From positions 24,590,669 through 24,654,668 of the forward strand of contig OX352762.1 in NCBI GenBank assembly GCA_947095585.1: a DNA stretch of 64,000 nucleotides, in the 5' to 3' direction. The stretch comes from Nephrocerus scutellatus. Lineage: Eukaryota; Arthropoda; Insecta; Diptera; Pipunculidae. Position 1 is the first letter of the stretch. Every line of letters begins with the position of its first letter. The position numbers were made by a program, and so were the translations under genes. Below are positions 63,315 to 64,000 of the stretch, in pieces. The notes below the pieces were generated by a model, which made no database searches, was not told where the DNA came from, and was given only the letters and a program-made list of their open reading frames with translations.

Positions 63315-64000
63315 TTAAAATAATGTATCATTTGCAAGGCTATCTTGAATAAATTTGTATAAATAAGGTACACTTGTGTAAACTCCCGGATACTCTGAAC
63401 GAGCACAGCCATTACCCCACGAAACAATTCCGATCAATTGACCGTTGGTAATTAAAGGACCGCCGGAATCACCCTGGCAAGAATCTTTTCCACCAACGTC
63501 GGGAACACCAGCACAAAGCATTGAATCGGTAACTTGTCCCTCATAGCTGAGATTACAATCCTCATTGGTGATAATTGAGACGTTTACCGCTCTGAGGCGA
63601 TCAGAAGCAAGGCCAGCCTCAGTAGTGGCGCCCCAGCCGGTAACTGTTGAAATAACTCCAGCGGATGGACGTTCCTCAGCCAATTCGATAGTCCTAATTG
63701 TAAAATTATTAATTGGCAAATTTTGGACCAATCTTAAGATCGCAATATCATTGACGAGTGTGGTCGGGCTATAATTCTTATTTACGATGATCTTCTGGAC
63801 GGCAACAGAAACGCCATCGCTACTTATGCAATTGTTCGTTCCAGCCACAATTATGAACTGTGCGGCACGTAATCCATAGACACAATGGGCTGCGGTTAGG
63901 ATAACGTTGTCCCCGATTATGCTGCCTCCACAACGGTGATCGAAAGGGATGACGCCGTTAAAATTGTATCGAAGAGAGATTTGATGCGGAAACTCCTTAA
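63315..64000 (-). CDS. Trypsin-like serine protease, N-terminus outside the window
   Basis: The coding frame enters at the window edge (KEFPHQISLRYN) and ends at 63315, giving 228 residues without a stop. The triad is complete: His in LTAAHC (about 63880), Asp in VNDIAILRL (about 63745) and Ser in GDSGGP (about 63465). The pocket Asp is in GGKDSCQG. The signal peptide, propeptide and IVGG start lie beyond position 64000. An internal Met at 63848 is not the start, because the frame is open and conserved upstream of it. Fifth member of the cluster. Confidence 0.93.
   Translation of the reverse strand, partial: KEFPHQISLRYNFNGVIPFDHRCGGSIIGDNVILTAAHCVYGLRAAQFIIVAGTNNCISSDGVSVAVQKIIVNKNYSPTTLVNDIAILRLVQNLPINNFTIRTIELAEERPSAGVISTVTGWGATTEAGLASDRLRAVNVSIITNEDCNLSYEGQVTDSMLCAGVPDVGGKDSCQGDSGGPLITNGQLIGIVSWGNGCARSEYPGVYTSVPYLYKFIQDSLANDTLF

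Overview
The window reads as AT-rich nuclear DNA of an insect, most likely a fly (Diptera). Genes have small GT-AG introns. They include an Mlf orthologue, a heterotrimeric G-alpha subunit and five intronless secreted trypsin-like proteases. The rest is dense with eukaryotic transposons: copia, Ty3/gypsy, several LINE families, mariner/Tc1, MITEs and a tRNA-derived SINE. There is no bacterial or phage gene, operon or CRISPR array. The species cannot be fixed from sequence alone.

Layout. 1-12.3 kb: the Mlf gene runs on the minus strand. Exons 1-3 lie at 12.25-11.14 kb and a phase-compatible putative exon 4 at 3.2-2.9 kb. Between them is a 7.9 kb intron packed with LINE fragments (RTE-like, CR1-like, RNase H-bearing) and two SINEs. 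13-17.9 kb is AT-rich and gene-poor. 17.9-19.3 kb: a five-exon G-alpha gene on the plus strand. 20-30 kb: modular repeats, SINEs, a broken mariner, a Helitron-like element and a strand-asymmetric C/A-rich minisatellite. Embedded here are a protease homologue with two catalytic substitutions (23.2-24.0 kb) and a protease that has lost its catalytic-His segment (30.1-30.8 kb). 31-44 kb: minisatellite-bearing repeats, LINE fragments, an intact trypsin gene (39.4-40.2 kb) and a dead Tc1. 44-48.6 kb: a LINE sitting inside a minisatellite element, its 3' end duplicated in tandem. 49.2-58.3 kb: a complete Ty3/gypsy element interrupted by a complete copia element. The LTRs of each pair look identical by eye, so both insertions are recent. 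59.6-60.4 kb: an intact trypsin gene with a good TATA box. 61.3-63.1 kb: a LINE ORF1 (DUF4780-like) flanked by RTE-like LINE pieces. 63.3-64 kb: a fifth trypsin gene cut by the window edge.

How the genes relate. The five proteases are one tandemly expanded family spread over 40 kb and separated by transposons. Three keep the full His-Asp-Ser triad and two do not. They are probably gut or haemolymph enzymes plus non-catalytic homologues (inference). Mlf and G-alpha are unrelated single genes. The most notable non-genic signal is a roughly 280 bp SINE family with RNA polymerase III A and B boxes and a 3' (ATT)n tail. It is present in nine copies, several with clear target-site duplications. One copy is inserted in the 5' end of another repeat family that is itself built from a variable number of roughly 100 bp modules.
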